A DNA stretch of 5,366 nucleotides from Vulcanimicrobiota bacterium (lineage in GTDB: Bacteria > Vulcanimicrobiota > Vulcanimicrobiia > Vulcanimicrobiales > Vulcanimicrobiaceae): the NCBI GenBank assembly GCA_014304965.1, contig JACRTZ010000006.1:1-5366 (forward strand), written 5' to 3'. The position numbers and the translations under genes are program-made. Shown one piece after another: positions 5,073 through 5,366 of the stretch (position 1 is the stretch's first letter; the number at the start of each line of letters is the position of its first letter). The notes under the pieces are model-generated. The model had not been told where the DNA came from. It saw only the letters and a list, made by a program, of their open reading frames with translations, and did no database searches.

Positions 5073-5366
5073 TCAGGCTTCGGCCGACTCCGCCTGTTCG
5101 GCCGAAGCTGCCAGCTGGGCGAGTGAGGCGGCTACGTTACTGAATTCAGCCAGGGCCGCTTCGAGGTCTTCGACGATCTCCGCGGCGAGGATGTGGGGCT
5201 CGGGCAGATTTGCGGCGTCCTCAAGAGACTCGTCACGCAGCCAGAACACGTCCAAGCTCGCTTTGTCGCGCGTGATGATTTCGTCGTAGGTAAACCGGTG
5301 GAAGCGTTCCGTCTCGACCCGCCCGATGCGATCGCCGGCGCGATAGGATGTCACGAAGTCCTCGAG
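5073..5366 (-). CDS. hsdM: Type I restriction-modification DNA methyltransferase (HsdM), C-terminal fragment
   Basis: The frame is open to the right edge and ends at TGA (5075-5073); 97 residues are visible. The fragment matches the C-terminus of HsdM, the N6-adenine methyltransferase subunit of type I systems: DFVTSYRAGDR, then ETERFHRFTYDEIITRDK, SLDVFWLRDESLEDAANLP, and a final helix AAEIVEDLEAALAEF. The catalytic NPPF region would lie outside the window, so activity cannot be judged. The tail SAEQAESAEA is a low-complexity Ala/Glu extension. A GTG at 5354 is internal, because family similarity continues upstream of it. Being followed by a convergent gene, it is the last gene of its operon, so any hsdS and hsdR must lie beyond the right edge, upstream of hsdM or elsewhere. 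Related N6-methylases of solitary or other defence systems share this region. Confidence 0.85.
   Translation of the reverse strand, partial: LEDFVTSYRAGDRIGRVETERFHRFTYDEIITRDKASLDVFWLRDESLEDAANLPEPHILAAEIVEDLEAALAEFSNVAASLAQLAASAEQAESAEA
5077..5108. repeat. 11-bp perfect inverted repeat in the 3' end of hsdM
   Basis: GCTTCGGCCGA (5077-5087) and TCGGCCGAAGC (5098-5108) are exact reverse complements with a 10-nt loop. They lie in the codons for the Ala/Glu-rich C-terminus (SAEQAESAEA). On the plus strand the stem would form in transcripts running out of the regulator; no T-tract follows. It may act as a convergent-end hairpin protecting or terminating transcripts, or be a by-product of repetitive Ala-Glu coding. 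Confidence 0.5.

Noticed and set aside
5035..5289. 84-codon plus-strand open frame after the regulator
   Set aside because: It is Ser/Ala-rich and antisense to the clearly conserved HsdM C-terminus.

Overview
The window is a compact, GC-rich bacterial segment holding a purine/ureide catabolism cluster, followed by a smaller and more AT-rich regulatory/defence segment. The purine genes are of a widespread aerobic bacterial type: a membrane urate oxidase with a fused cytochrome c, HIU hydrolase, OHCU decarboxylase and an 8-oxoguanine deaminase-like enzyme. These do not fix the phylum. Shine-Dalgarno sequences are clear before some genes (AAAGGA before uraH, AAGGAG before puuD) and absent before others (uraD, the deaminase), so the host probably mixes SD-led and SD-less or leaderless translation.

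Layout. Bases 1-695 (+) hold the C-terminal half of an allantoate amidohydrolase/carbamoylase of the M20 family, cut by the left edge. It is followed, with overlap or direct abutment, by a small gamma-glutamylcyclotransferase-fold protein related to the allophanate hydrolase C-terminal domain (670 or 697 to 1071, +). Converging on these is a tight minus-strand operon, uraD - puuD - uraH (3138 to 1099), with a 4-bp GTGA overlap and a 1-base gap at its two junctions. Diverging from uraD, only 18 bp away, is an 8-oxoguanine deaminase-type amidohydrolase (3157-4512, +).

Together these genes form most of a pathway. 8-Oxoguanine (or another purine) is deaminated to urate; PuuD oxidises urate to 5-hydroxyisourate, probably passing electrons through its own heme c to the respiratory chain; UraH and UraD give S-allantoin; and the amidohydrolase acts on allantoate. 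Allantoinase and xanthine dehydrogenase are not in the window.

From 4513 the character changes. A near-consensus sigma70-type promoter (TTGACG-17 bp-TATACT) carrying two 10-bp palindromes drives a 32-codon ORF and an overlapping XRE-family, HigA-like regulator (4642-5034, +). The short ORF sits where a toxin gene normally lies and may be its truncated remnant. Converging from the right edge is the C-terminus of a type I restriction-modification methyltransferase (HsdM). Two inverted repeats lie at the convergence. No RNA genes, CRISPR arrays or insertion sequences were recognised.
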